From contig PPXM03000008.1 of NCBI GenBank assembly GCA_003707065.3, forward strand, positions 62,001-126,000: a stretch of DNA of 64,000 bases, in the 5' to 3' direction. Positions within the stretch are counted from its first letter, which is position 1. Each line of letters starts with the position of its first letter. Positions 31,887 to 42,735 of this stretch are shown one piece after another. The notes beneath the pieces were generated by a model. It was not told the origin of the DNA, made no database searches, and was given only the letters and a program-made list of their open reading frames with translations. The position numbers and the translations under genes were made by a program. The DNA is from Trigonopsis variabilis. Its lineage: Eukaryota; Ascomycota; Trigonopsidomycetes; Trigonopsidales; Trigonopsidaceae.

Positions 31887-32086
31887 TGTGCATAAGGATA
31901 AATTGGGAATATTATGAGCTTTTGGTTGAATGTCACACAAGAAATGCTATCAGCAACCCCTTCGATGCCTTCCAATCCTTAAAGTTATGTCAAGGATAAC
32001 TGGGTTTCATAAGGTCTGTGAGACTGCCTGGATCTCATATTCACTGTGCCATATAATGAAATCTGCTATATAATCTCTAGAATACA

Positions 32087-32752
32087 TCATAACTCATCTT
32101 CATCCTCAGCCTCAACCTCTCTTTCCCCACTACCTTCCTTTAGTGATTCAAGTCGCAATAACTCATCCATGGTAGCAACCAGAAACGGTCGCATCTCATT
32201 AATTTCAGCAGCTCCCAAGTTGTCCATTTGAAGGTACTCATGATTTATATTATTATACCCCGCTCGTGTCTTCGCCTGCCGAACTTCTCGCAAATCGCGA
32301 ATAAGCCCTCTGATCTGATGTGAAGGTGCGCCTAGATCTTCAGGAGCACTACCGATTAGTTCCATTATTTCTATTCCAACTTACCCTTCAAGGAGAAGCT
32401 CAGCTATATCCAACCAATGATAGGGTAATGAAGAAAAACGCGTCATATCGGCAGTTTCAGCTTGATAAGCTGCTTCTAACGATTCCGCCGATAACCAGCT
32501 TGGAGCAATAATCGCTACTCGACCGTGCTTTCGCAGTAATAATGCCAACCATAATGGTACCTTCATTCTCCGTAGTGGCGACAGTTTCGGGACGGCTCCC
32601 TGAAGTCAGTCAAGAGCATTAATATCGCTTACCCCTATCAAACCTATCTGCTCTTGATTCTGCCGAGGAAGAACTTCAATCAAAGTGGTCTCGGCCAGAA
32701 ACGTTATTTCAGCGGACGAAAAAGTCGATGTCAGATAAGACGGTAAGGCCAT
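32087..32752 (-). CDS. PSF2: GINS complex subunit Psf2
   Basis: GINS subunit of the CMG replicative helicase. Exons 32752-32633, 32599-32385 and 32348-32087 give 198 residues, with introns of 33 and 36 nt. The N-terminus MALPSYLTSTFSSAEITFLAE, motif LIGG, then KVPLWLALLLRKHGR and the C-terminal IRGLIRDLREVRQAKTRAG follow the family in order and spacing. The tail is acidic (EREVEAEDEDEL). It is head-to-head with ARG2 and about 1 kb from ORC4, another replication gene; I see no sign that the proximity is functional. Confidence 0.94.
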
Positions 32753-33137
32753 AATAACCTTATCTGTCTCTCTTGAGGTCTCTCGTCACCTTGATAACTA
32801 CAAGACCTCAACCGTGTATATCTCTCCTTTTAATCAAGGCAGTCCTTGAGTCACGCAGCAAGCTGGGTTGTCATGGTGTTTGGCGATACATGCCCCCTAT
32901 TCAGAGCCTATCACCGAATACGCAAATACGATCGTGGAACCGGGCAATCTTCAAGGATGGAATTTTTTTCCTCACTTATGTCATCTTTCATTAATTGTAG
33001 ACAGCCATCTCTGATCACTAATAAAATGTGTTGAAAGTAGGCAGTTATGGTTGCGTCATGGTCCTACCTGAGTAATACAAGCGAACGTGGATTCCAGTGA
33101 CTCAGCGAGGCTTGCTACATCTTCCTTACCTGCTTAA
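32753..33137. other. PSF2/ARG2 divergent spacer
   Basis: A 385-nt spacer with short chance frames only. No motif beyond general AT/GC mixture was recognised. Confidence 0.4.
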
Positions 33138-34841
33138 ATGAGGTGGAAGCTGACTGGGCCGAAAGTGCAACTGTTTCGCCGGCTCAGTACAGGAGATAAG
33201 GTAGGACACGAGCGGCACTATCTAATAAACCAGGATACGATTCTATCTGTGTTGGCGACTCAAGCTACTCGCCGGGATGCCAAGGGCTATCTCTTAAAGT
33301 ACTCAGCTGGGCCTTCGGAAAAGCAGAGTCGATTGATTGACAAGTTATTAAAACCTCAATTGGCTTCCACGAGATTACAGAAGCGGTTTATTCAAGTTTA
33401 TGATCCCGAGATAGCGTCATTGATCTCGGTGGAGGATCTGATGAGAGTAGCAATTGTAAAGATCCGAGCCGCTCAAGACTTGAGCTCTACAACAGCATGT
33501 GGAATAGGGACAACTTTGGCTAGGCTTTGCACTCTCGGTGTGAGACCGTTAGTAATCTTGGATATCGAAGAGAGTAAGACCGAAAGTGTTGGCTCTCTAC
33601 GGAGACAATTGCAGCCAATCGCATTACGGATTCTCCATGACATGGTCGCGGATAATACTGAAGTCAGGGCCCGAATTCTTGATGGCGTTTTAGATGTCGG
33701 GGCTAGATCATCTTGCGTCTGCAATGATGGTGAACGATCATCGTCCTCTCAACTTCAAATTTCTCTACCCCAGTTGTTCTTAAAACCATTAGCCCATGGG
33801 ACGGTGCCAATTGTACTTCCTATTGCTTTCAATGATCAAACATCAAGAGAGGAATATGTCCCAGCCGACTTAATCGTCGAAGTCTTAGCAGCGACTTTAA
33901 ATGACCATCAGAGTATCACGTCAGATCTGGTCACAGTAGACAAGATCGTTTTCATCGACCCTCTCGGAGGCATTCCCTCTTTAGAACGAGCAGGCGGCTC
34001 TCATATCTTTATAAACCTTCTCCAGGAGTATCAGTCAATTGAAAATGAACTAGATAGTCCCTTGACTGCTCCAGAAGCAGCATCAAAGGTCCATAAGGCC
34101 AATCTGTCAGCAATCTATCATGCTTTATCTGTCTTGCCGCCGTCATCTTCTGCTATTATAACTACTCCTGCTGCTGCCGCTCTTGAAGCTAAGGACTCTA
34201 ATCCTTTAATTCAAAATCTCCTTACTGATAAACCAGCCTTCTCTTCCTCTTTGCCTTTATCTCTCAACACTCCCAAGCAATCGACTACTGTCATCCGCCT
34301 AGGAATGCCTCTAAAAATCATACATGATCCTCAAGGATTCTCGCTTGAAAATCACCCAGACTTAGACGTTGAGAAGCTTGCATATCTCATCGATGATTCG
34401 TTCAAACGAAAACTGGATCTGGGAGCATACCTAGACCGCATAAAGGACTCCGTGGCTGCCGTCATTGTAGCAGGAGATTATCAAGGGTGCGCAATTATAA
34501 CATATGAATCTGTTGGAAAATCCAAGGTTGCCTATCTGGATAAATTTGCTGTTTTATCGGGCGCCCAAGGGGGTCTAGGAGTGGCCGATGTTATCTTCAA
34601 GGCCATGGCGATGAATCTTTTTCCTGATGAGCTAATATGGCGTTCTCGGAAAAATAACCCAGTCAATAAATGGTACTTCGAACGGTCTCTGGGTACTTTA
34701 TCAATACCAGACACTAACTGGCGCTTATTCTGGCTTGGAAGCAAGTTTGAAGCAAACGATTTTGACCCAGAGTTAACCAAGCATAAAATCGAGCAATATA
34801 TGGAGGTCTGTAAGACTATCAAACCTACGTGGTGTGACTAG
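33138..34841 (+). CDS. ARG2: mitochondrial N-acetylglutamate synthase
   Basis: First step of arginine synthesis: glutamate plus acetyl-CoA gives N-acetylglutamate, in the mitochondrial matrix. The 567 residues fit fungal NAGS. The N-terminus is basic (MRWKLTGPKVQLFRRLSTG), a plausible presequence. The amino-acid-kinase-like domain (about 40-390) contains RPLVILDIEES. The C-terminal GNAT domain (about 400-560) includes YLDKFAVL, GGLGVADVIFKAM, WRSRKNNPVNKWYFERS and LFWLG, the NAT hallmarks of this family. Single exon, first ATG used. It is head-to-head with PSF2. Confidence 0.93.
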   Translation: MRWKLTGPKVQLFRRLSTGDKVGHERHYLINQDTILSVLATQATRRDAKGYLLKYSAGPSEKQSRLIDKLLKPQLASTRLQKRFIQVYDPEIASLISVEDLMRVAIVKIRAAQDLSSTTACGIGTTLARLCTLGVRPLVILDIEESKTESVGSLRRQLQPIALRILHDMVADNTEVRARILDGVLDVGARSSCVCNDGERSSSSQLQISLPQLFLKPLAHGTVPIVLPIAFNDQTSREEYVPADLIVEVLAATLNDHQSITSDLVTVDKIVFIDPLGGIPSLERAGGSHIFINLLQEYQSIENELDSPLTAPEAASKVHKANLSAIYHALSVLPPSSSAIITTPAAAALEAKDSNPLIQNLLTDKPAFSSSLPLSLNTPKQSTTVIRLGMPLKIIHDPQGFSLENHPDLDVEKLAYLIDDSFKRKLDLGAYLDRIKDSVAAVIVAGDYQGCAIITYESVGKSKVAYLDKFAVLSGAQGGLGVADVIFKAMAMNLFPDELIWRSRKNNPVNKWYFERSLGTLSIPDTNWRLFWLGSKFEANDFDPELTKHKIEQYMEVCKTIKPTWCD

Positions 34842-35153
34842 GAGGCTAGGTTTATAAAGATCTAGTCGGTTATAGCCAATGAGAAAACTGGCCAAGGAGC
34901 TCTTCGAGCCTCATTGAGAATACAAAGACTGCTGCAACCATCTCATGACTTACATTTATTCTATATATACAGGCCAGTAATCATAATTTTCTCTTAAAGC
35001 CAGGCACTGCCCATGACAAGAAGAAATCGATAAGGTCAATGTTGAATTACACCCAAACCCGTGTGCCAAAAAAGAAAACGCCTCGGTTGCCCAAAAAGAA
35101 AACGGTGGAACTGTGTATAGTAAGACAGTTGATGTCTTTGAACCGCTTCCTCT
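34842..35153. other. ARG2/MET13 convergent spacer
   Basis: A 312-nt spacer with a tandem A-rich repeat (about 35064-35104) that lies in a 47-codon ATG frame (35039-35182) encoding two PKKKT motifs (see findings). Otherwise nothing was seen. Confidence 0.4.
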
Positions 35154-37241
35154 TTACTCATCTAAATTTTCTAAGCCTTTAAACAATCCAAAGATTGCGC
35201 GAGGCTTGGTGAAGTCATTATAAACAATATTCACCAAATACCACGTGTCCATCATTTGAAGGAGGAGCTCCCTTGATAAACTATGTGGTTCAAAAACATG
35301 CGCCCATTGGACTCCCAAGCGGAAAGCTTCATCTTTCCACGCCAAAAATGAAATTGTTTCGACAATTGTCGGCTGCACAACTTCTTTCCCAGGGAACACT
35401 CCCCAGGTAACCGCGTTCGCTTGGCCTGTAGCGTTGTTTGAGCGCAGATCGCCCTGCGAATTTACACAGTAGTATGTGACCTCTGGGTCAGAAGCCATCC
35501 GACCGACCAGAATATTCATCAGTTTGGGCGAGACAAAGAACTCAAGATAAGCTTTCTGGTAGACGTAACCATTTTTAGGACCCCATCCATGAACGGGATG
35601 ATTTGATCGTTCCCCGTTGACTGCCGGCTGAGAATTGACAGTAAGGAATCCTCGAAGATTCAAGTCAATAAGATCCTGCTTTATGGAATCGATCTCATGG
35701 GAAATGGGAGTATCTGACCACGGCAGAGACTTGACCTCGCCTTTTAGATATCGGGCGAAGAGCAGGCCCAAATCTTTTACACTTTGAGGATGATTCCATA
35801 ATTTCAGAGCAGTTTCGTTCGAAAGCCTAAGGCCAATGTCAAAGTTCTCCAACTCGCCAAAGGCTGGCGATCTTGAATCACCCCATCGTCCATTAGGAAA
35901 TTCATCCCAGTCTTGAGTGCGCATCACATAAGACATGTTACGGTTTTTCCAGAAGATTGGACGAACTGACTCTTCAGCCCGACTGGGACACAGCGACTGT
36001 CTCCACGGCAGAGGCTGTTCAAGCTCACCATTCTTGGGCAAGAGGTTCAAGCGCTCAAGAACCATTCGTGACGCGGTCTCAAGGTTCATGGTGTAAAAAT
36101 GAAGATGGTTAACTCCGGCATTGAGGATTTTTTGGCACATATCTGCCACAAGTTGGGCTCCCAGGTCGCGGACTTTGGCATCATCATCCTTAACTGCTTC
36201 CAATTCGTCAAGAAACTGTTGAGGAACGTGGATCCCACACCAGTGAGCCCGTCGCATGAAACTTGCGTAGGTCGAAATAGGCATAATACCAGGAATGATA
36301 GGTACATTAATGCCAGCCTCGCGACACTGATGGACCCAATCTATGAAACGATCGACATCATAGAACATTTGAGTGATGACAGCTGCAGCTCCAGCATCGA
36401 CCTTTTCCTTCAGGTGGCTGATTAACACGGCAGGATCACTCTCCTCTGGATGGCCTTCTGGATAACCAGCCACGACAATATCGAAATAATCACCATATTG
36501 AGCTCGGATGTAAGCTACCAGATCTTTTGCGTAACTAAAAGTATCATTACCGGACTCATAATCCTGGTCTTTGGGGATATCTCCTCGAAGAGCTAGGATA
36601 TTTTGACATCCAGCATTGTATGCATCTCTTAAAGCATCATCAACAACTTTTTTAGGCATGCCAGTACATGTAAGATGCATGCAAGTCTCTAATCCATAGA
36701 CGGACTGAGCCGTGGCGATCATTTCACAGGTTAAGTTTGATAAACGACCTCCAGCATTCCAAGTGATATCGATGAATTGAGGACCTAAAGCGTACATACG
36801 ATCCATTCGATCATAAAGATTTTGAACACCCTAGAGTTAGTGAGTGAAAGAAAGAAGCTATAATGCAGAATCCGTGTAAAATGTCCTACTATGCACCTCA
36901 CTATATGTGTGAAATACAGCATAAATATGATCGAAATACCATCGAGACAGTTTGCTATAAGGATGATGGCCGCTGGACAAGACGGCTAGGCGCCAACATC
37001 AAGGCATTGATATCTCGGATAAACTCCGGATAAAAAGAGTATATTAGGAAAATTGACAAAATGGAGGAACATATAGTTTCAGTTGGGAACCAGTCAGGAG
37101 CAAAGTTCAAGTTCGGAAAAAGATCCAGCCCGGAACAAGAATGAACCTTACCTGAGAGGTCTTAGGAGGAAAGAACTCAAAGCTATAAGTCGCCTTTGAT
37201 GAAGACTTATGAGCATTTTCCAGCTTCCGAGATATTTTCAT
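35154..37241 (-). CDS. MET13: methylenetetrahydrofolate reductase
   Basis: Flavoenzyme that reduces 5,10-methylene-THF to 5-methyl-THF for methionine synthesis. Exons 37241-37152 and 36830-35154 encode 588 residues. The first exon gives MKISRKLENAHKSS and TYSFEFFPPKTSQ. It joins across a 321-nt intron to GVQNLYDRMDRM, as in yeast Met13. Motifs include FIDITWNAGG, CMHLTCTGM, ILALRGDIP, AGYPEGHPE, ITQMFYDVD and PIIPGIMPI of the TIM-barrel catalytic domain (about 1-310). A regulatory domain follows (about 320-588). The intron is about eight times longer than usual here. Yeasts have two paralogs (MET12/MET13); I favour MET13. Confidence 0.93.
36831..37151 (-). other. unusually long 321-nt intron of MET13
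   Basis: Donor GTAAGG and acceptor CTAACTCTAG are clear on the minus strand. No ORF, tRNA or convincing snoRNA boxes were found inside it. Most introns in this window are 31-48 nt. Confidence 0.8.
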
Positions 37242-38900
37242 TTCTCCAAGAAGTTCAATGGACTATAGTCGAGAAATAAATTTTCCCTAGGAATCGTTAC
37301 CACGGTGGTTGTGCTCGGCGTGGATTCGTGTGTAGCAGCGCGCCAGATTACCAACGAGCAAGTTCGACTATTCTGCTAATAATATCACTCAATCAGCCTG
37401 AATGACTCGATGTATAAGCGATTGCTCTATTATGTACTTGATTGTTTATTGCGTATACTCTAACGTGAAAGATGACTGCTTCTATCATGATGCGTAAGGT
37501 AACATTGACTAAGTGTGAATTCGTATAAAAAAACAATGTGTGTTTACGATTGCGATATGGGTCGAGATGCTTAATGACTGCTTACTGCCTTTAAAGAGGA
37601 GAGATGCGATGTTTCGCGATTGCAAGAATGTGTGCATGACATAAGGATGGTAGGAGGACTACCGCATGGCATAGCATTGCAAGTAGCATGGCACAAGGAT
37701 AGCAGGACGACAGCATTGAAATGTGAGACAAGTTAACTTGAAGGTCTCTACAACTATTTTCATCTCTACTCAAGCTGCCTCCTACTCGTCTGCCGCTGAG
37801 CGTTTTCAAGTTGTATCATACACTCCAAACGAGATTGAAAACCATCCGAGAAGCAGGTCTTGCTCAAGTTAGGAAGTACAATTCCTTTCATTGGATTTAG
37901 CATCTATTTAAGCATACCTATGTATCCTCATACTTGCTCCTCCTCTTTAAGAATGGCTTATCGTTGTCGATCATTTAACCATTATAGGTACTCTGAGAGG
38001 CCGCTATCGAATCTTAATACATCTTTATTGCGGGCGGCTAATACTCAACCTCAGCGTGAATCTATTGTCAACGGAGAATGACTACCGTAAAGGTCAAGAA
38101 GAATTGACTGTTATCTACGCTTGACGTATCTGCTGCACAACTTAGCGAAGAACGGAACTCGTCTATTTGGGCCCTTATAGTTCACTATTGAGTTCGCTGT
38201 GACAGCATCTGCTGTAACACAGAGGAAAAGATGTTGAGCTAAGCGGCTATAGTCAGGCATTCCGCCTGCATCTAGGTCACGTGTACGGCCCAACTTAAGT
38301 TCGTCTCTATAGTCTAGAGCCAGCCAGAAGCCATTCAGGGGAACAGGCACAGATAGGCACGCCCCCGACGAAAGAATAGATCGGACTGTCTTGTACGATT
38401 GGCTGGCGTAACAACGTATGAATTTCACGAATTGTCAAATACAACTGAATGCATTATTTCAGCCTATATTTTTACCTTTGGGCGGTAATCCAACGTCTGT
38501 AGATTGACCAGTGACTTGCGAGGATCGTTGTCATCCTGTCAAGCCCCAACCGTTATTGGGGAGATATACGGTGACTTTTGAGAGGGACAGAACTGTATCT
38601 AGTCCACCGGTTGGTCTAGCTGAGTGCCAATTATCGGACATTCCAAGTCCTTTATATTTTTCCATCCAGTTATTTACTTGAGAGATTACTAGTTTGATAC
38701 TATCGGAACCGATTCTACACCGTTATCTAGTGGAAGAAACACCGATAAGCTGAAGGGCATCAGCGTTGGGAAAATTTTTTGCTCTTCAAGAAAGCCTGGC
38801 ACAAGCATCTTTTTGAATCACTGGATTGAAATTAGGTGATTGAGTTCTGTATTGCTACCTTATTGTTCAAGGTGGTCGGTTTGAGTTGCGTGCTATCATC
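37242..38900. other. 1.66-kb spacer with a dispersed-repeat copy
   Basis: It contains repeat copy A (about 37730-37818, minus orientation) and a CACGTG (38278-38283). A 105-codon minus-strand frame (38111-38428) begins with ATG but shows no motif I can assign, so it is not called as a gene. A short direct-repeat patch with GCATGGCA units lies near 37665-37695. Confidence 0.45.
37730..37818 (-). repeat. dispersed repeat copy A, CAGCGGCAG core (possible LTR fossil)
   Basis: Read on the minus strand it runs TACAACTTGAAAACGCTC, then CAGCGGCAG, then GAGTAGAGA and TTGTAGAGACCTT. It matches copies B (45711) and C (47693) over about 90-110 bp. It resembles a degenerate solo LTR or another short mobile-element relic with no internal coding part nearby; it looks old and broken. 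Confidence 0.6.
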
Positions 38901-41088
38901 ATGTCGGACAATAACGACGATAATCGGACACGTTCGCGATATTTAAGAAGAACAGGGACTTCATCGTCATCCAGACTATCACAATTCTTTGATCCCCGAA
39001 CAACAAAAGCTAATATGAAGTCTGAGTTTGACCAGGCGACGGAGATAGACAAGGTTACTGGTCAATCTTTGAGAGAGCCCGAAAAGTTAGATCGAGAAAC
39101 GGCTTCAATTCGTTCTAATGCTTCCTTTTCATCTCAAGCGTCCTCCTTGAATCGATTTATGGATTCGGTCAACTCTAAACTTCAGCCCAGAGAATCAGGA
39201 GAAAACCTAAAATCTCTCGACCCTTTAGATACTAAACACCAAAACCTTCGATCTTCTTTCAATCCTTATTCCACTCCACATATTTCTAGACGCCATCCTC
39301 AACCTAGGTCTCTCGACGCCAAGAAATCTCCTCTGAATGCTCAGAAAAGTCATGATATCACTCCTGCGGTCTCACGGACACCCTCAATGGCCTCCGATAT
39401 GTCTCGTTTTTCGGTAAGAAGCCCGGAAAAGCATCAGCAAACTTTAGCGAAAAGTCCTGAAATCGAGAAATCTGGTAAGAAAGGATCAGGATTCTCCAAA
39501 AAATTCGGGTTTATGAACAAAGCAAAGGCTGCACCTTCCGACGTTGAACGTGGTAGATTCAGGAAATTGATGTTTGGTTCTATCCCGAAGCCGCCTGCTA
39601 TTGATTCTAAAGAGAACAGAGATCTTAGCTCAGAACTGGCCGCTTTAAGGGTAAGCGACTCTAAGGAGTCATCGCCCTCTGCAGATCTACTAAGTCAAAC
39701 CCGTTCGCCCAGTTTAGTGGAGTCCAAAGTTTCTGAGAGCGATCTTCCACCGCGGTCACCCGACGGGCTGAATATTTTAGACTTGGAGCCATTAGGAGTT
39801 ATATCATGTCATCTAATTGATGAATCTGAAACTGCAGATAGTGTTGCTAATAGCAGAGGCCTTAAAAATAATCGAAAGGATATCTATCAACAAGCATTAC
39901 CCGACTTGGCGAAGGTAGACCTAGCTGGAGGAGTTGAGTATCTTGAAAATTTCGCGACAAACAAGAAAAAACACTCTACGCCAAGTATCGCCTCGTCTCT
40001 TCCTCGTATATCTCCCTCGGTAACGATCGATTCTCTCGCCTCCTCGAACCAGGACGAAGATTCAATATGGGGCGATGACCCGGTAAACTACCACCACCGT
40101 TTGAACAGACTGGACGATAAAGAAACATTCTGGTCGTTATTTGACTCGTTTTCTCTCTATAGTGGTGTGTCGGATGCATATCTTTATTCCAAAGTCAGAA
40201 AAGAGGCGTGGAGATCTTACTCTAATGATTTCGGTCCCAATAACGGACACTTTTTATTCGATCTGTGGCATATGGAGGCCCTCAAATTCTTATTTAACAA
40301 TCATATAATTTCCTCTCCTTCTGCTCGGCGTCTCATTAGATCTTCTTCTAATCGTCAGCGCAAAATTCTGATCATCCAAGCGAATCAGTATGGTATGTCG
40401 GAATCTGTGAAAATCATGCTAATCTATAGATCCGGCTGCATGGCAACTGTGCGTTGACTATCCAAGAAGTAATGTTTTTGGCTTGAAATTGGTATCACAA
40501 GACGACGAAGTCAGCGACGATCAAGATGGGCCAGATAACTTCAAATTTGTTGGCTGCGAAAATTTGTCCGAACTCCCTTTTGCAACCGGCAGCTTTGATG
40601 TCGTCCATTGCAGCTGTTTGTCAAGTCTAGTGGCACGAGATCAATGGAATGATGTATTGAAAGAAATTGAAAGGGTCATGGCACCAGGGGGAATGTTGAA
40701 TTTGGCTATTGCAGACCTTATTCCCACCAACTTACCTCCTAGTCTACAAACACACTGGGATAAGCTATTGGACGTTTTAGATCAAGCGAATATGGATCCA
40801 AGACCTATTTCAAGTCTGATAAAAGCCACTCTCAAATCTGGGTTCAGCTACGTATCTCGTTGTTGGTACTTGATCCCTTTTGCGTGGGGTCAAGATGAAT
40901 GTCTGGACGACTTGTCGACTATGGTCAATGGAATTCATTGGAAATACCTGTTTCACCATTTCATTGGGTTTGAAGCCTCTAATGAATTACTGGAAACTCT
41001 CTTTAAATCAGACACGTTGGCCCAATCTCAGGAATATCATACTGGAACTCAGTATCTTCTTTTGAGTGCAGTCAAACCCTCTGACTAA
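38901..41088 (+). CDS. divergent methyltransferase-like protein with disordered N-terminus
   Basis: Exons 38901-40392 and 40430-41088 (37-nt intron) give 716 residues. The ATG at 38901 (MSDNN) is used because the upstream TTG is not a eukaryotic start. Residues 1 to about 390 are Ser/Pro/basic, low complexity and probably disordered. The C-terminal part resembles a class I SAM methyltransferase: post-motif segment LPFATGSFDVVHCSCLS and IERVMAPGGMLNLAIAD. The motif I position, however, reads ILIIQANQYD and lacks the glycine-rich loop. It may have lost SAM binding or be a fungal lineage-specific family. No substrate can be proposed. Confidence 0.72.
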
Positions 41089-41367
41089 CACCATCGCATA
41101 CGCTGTTCATGCTGATTATGATTTAGTTATTATGCTATCTTTGAATGCGCCGATGTAACCAACACCTGATCTAGAGCTTAAAATTAAAGCACCGAATACG
41201 ATAGCAATTCCAACCCCCAAGGAAAGAATTATATCCGTAATGAATACGATATCTGCAAGAGCAAACAGTGCCTTAAAGCATATTTATTAATCCAATACAC
41301 AGCCATTGACGCTCTTACCTGTCAGTATATACAATGTTCAGAATAGCGCTCTCATTATTATACAATA
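41089..41367. other. convergent spacer with a small open frame
   Basis: On the minus strand, about 41116-41283 is open for roughly 55 codons in one frame. It reads as a single membrane segment rich in Gly/Ala/Ile. No ATG or upstream exon could be joined (see findings). Otherwise it is the 3' flank of two convergent genes. Confidence 0.35.
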
Positions 41368-41730
41368 TCACTTGAGTGTTCGCAAAAAGTTATCATTTCG
41401 GATCTTTTCACGGTTTTTTGACCTCCACATCTTCTTGGCATAGATCTCTGGTTCAGACTCCTTAAGTTTCTTCATGCGCACTTCCTTCGGATCAAGAAGG
41501 GTCCATAACCATTCCGGATACTCTTCATCGGCTTTTGCAGTCACAACAACTCCATTGTTAAGAACAGTGCATCCTTTGAGAACAGTGCCAGCTTTGACAG
41601 AGGAAACAACAGATGCTTTCTTTGGGACTTCCGATGTCTCCGCTATTTCTGGAGACACAGTTGTTGAATTAAATCGAACGGGCCTCAATATAGGACGCAG
41701 TCCATAAAGTCGAATAGACCTTCCCAACAT
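41368..41730 (-). CDS. MRPL37: mitochondrial large ribosomal subunit protein mL54
   Basis: Small mitoribosomal protein of the mL54 (yeast MRPL37) family, 120 residues. The N-terminal 25 residues (MLGRSIRLYGLRPILRPVRFN) form a basic presequence. The conserved core starts at KAGTVLKGCTVLNNG, followed by DEEYPEWLWTLLDP, the family signature, and a basic C-terminus (KKMWRSKNREKIRNDNFLR). One exon. It converges on the methyltransferase-like gene. Confidence 0.9.
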   Translation of the reverse strand: MLGRSIRLYGLRPILRPVRFNSTTVSPEIAETSEVPKKASVVSSVKAGTVLKGCTVLNNGVVVTAKADEEYPEWLWTLLDPKEVRMKKLKESEPEIYAKKMWRSKNREKIRNDNFLRTLK

Positions 41731-42468
41731 GCCACTCGATAGTCAAGTCGAAAATTTTTGTTGTCAAGGAATAGAGTTTTGGCTAACAACCGAGACCGCG
41801 GTAACGGTTAGCAACAGTAAAGCCAGTTCACCCAATAGTTCTGAAGACTACTAGTTCGAAAGGCGCTTGCTTACTATGCGTGTATGTAGTGAATCCCTGG
41901 CTTGTCAAAACATACTGAGCTGCCACGTGTCTCTGTGAAGCCTGGTATTACCCACCTTAGGATAAGCTCAAGTAAGAATAAGTGTAAGAATAAGTTCTTA
42001 TGCTTCCCCGTGAAGAGTAGACCTCCTAAACTTTGTGTTCAGGCTTTCTAATGTAGGGCGATAAGGTGACTACTACAACTAGATATTCTGTGTTATTAGT
42101 CTAGTCTTCAGGTAGAGCTTCCCGCTCTCGCTGCAAGCCCAAGTTTTATTGATCCTTCTTCAAGTTACTCAGAGAATTTTATCCATCGTGCGTGTCTTTA
42201 ACTCGTGAATTTTACTCCCGTAAACATGGCAAAGCCTCTCCAGTTTGAAAACCTGTCAATCTGCATGTTATGATATTCCCGGAAAGCCTAGCAGTCTGAA
42301 GAAACCTTCGATACGTTCCTTTATTTTCTGATTAACGTCTACTCCTGAGTCTGAAAATATTTTCTCCAATTAGCATCATACAGCTTACACTTTGAGCATA
42401 GGGTTTTGTTCGTTGACGATAGGCTTAATGCTTGAGTAGCGCAACAACAGAAAAAGAGCTGAAGTCTC
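41731..42468. other. mL54 upstream / tRNA-Arg upstream spacer
   Basis: A 738-nt spacer. A CACGTG E-box (41924-41929) lies 194 nt before mL54. Short AAGTAAGAATAAGT repeats occur near 41970-42000. No gene was recognised. Confidence 0.4.
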
Positions 42469-42541
42469 GGTCCCGTGGCCTAAAGGTCAAGGCATCGCTT
42501 TCCGGTGGCGAAGATTGTGGGTTCGAGTCCCACCTGGATCT
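42469..42541 (+). tRNA. tRNA-Arg(CCG)
   Basis: Intronless tRNA of 73 nt. The acceptor GGTCCCG pairs with CTGGATC, with one G-T pair and a C-T mismatch at 6:67, and the discriminator is T. The D arm is GCC/GGC around TAAAGGTCAA. The anticodon stem TCGCT/GGCGA encloses TTCCGGT, with anticodon CCG (reads CGG, Arg). The T arm GTGGG/CCCAC encloses TTCGAGT. T-rich Pol III terminators start about 6 nt after the end. The single acceptor mismatch is unusual but the rest is canonical. Confidence 0.93.
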
Positions 42542-42735
42542 AGTACTCTTTTTTATAACAACTTTTTTTTTTTTCATAATTGCTCTTTGCTTTATTTATA
42601 TCATACGGCATAGACCTTGATGTCGATGTTTTCGCATTTATAATTGAGACCTAACTGACTTACTTGACTTCACTCCCTAGCGAAGGCTAGGCCAATACAG
42701 GTAGGCAAATGTTCGAAGATATAATATAGATACAG

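Noticed and set aside
36831-37151. Intronic C/D-box snoRNA in MET13
   Set aside because: No clear paired C (RTGATGA) and D (CTGA) boxes with a terminal stem were found.
38111-38428. 105-codon minus-strand ORF in the MET13/methyltransferase spacer
   Set aside because: No recognisable motif, no neighbouring exons and no splice context. Kept as spacer content only.
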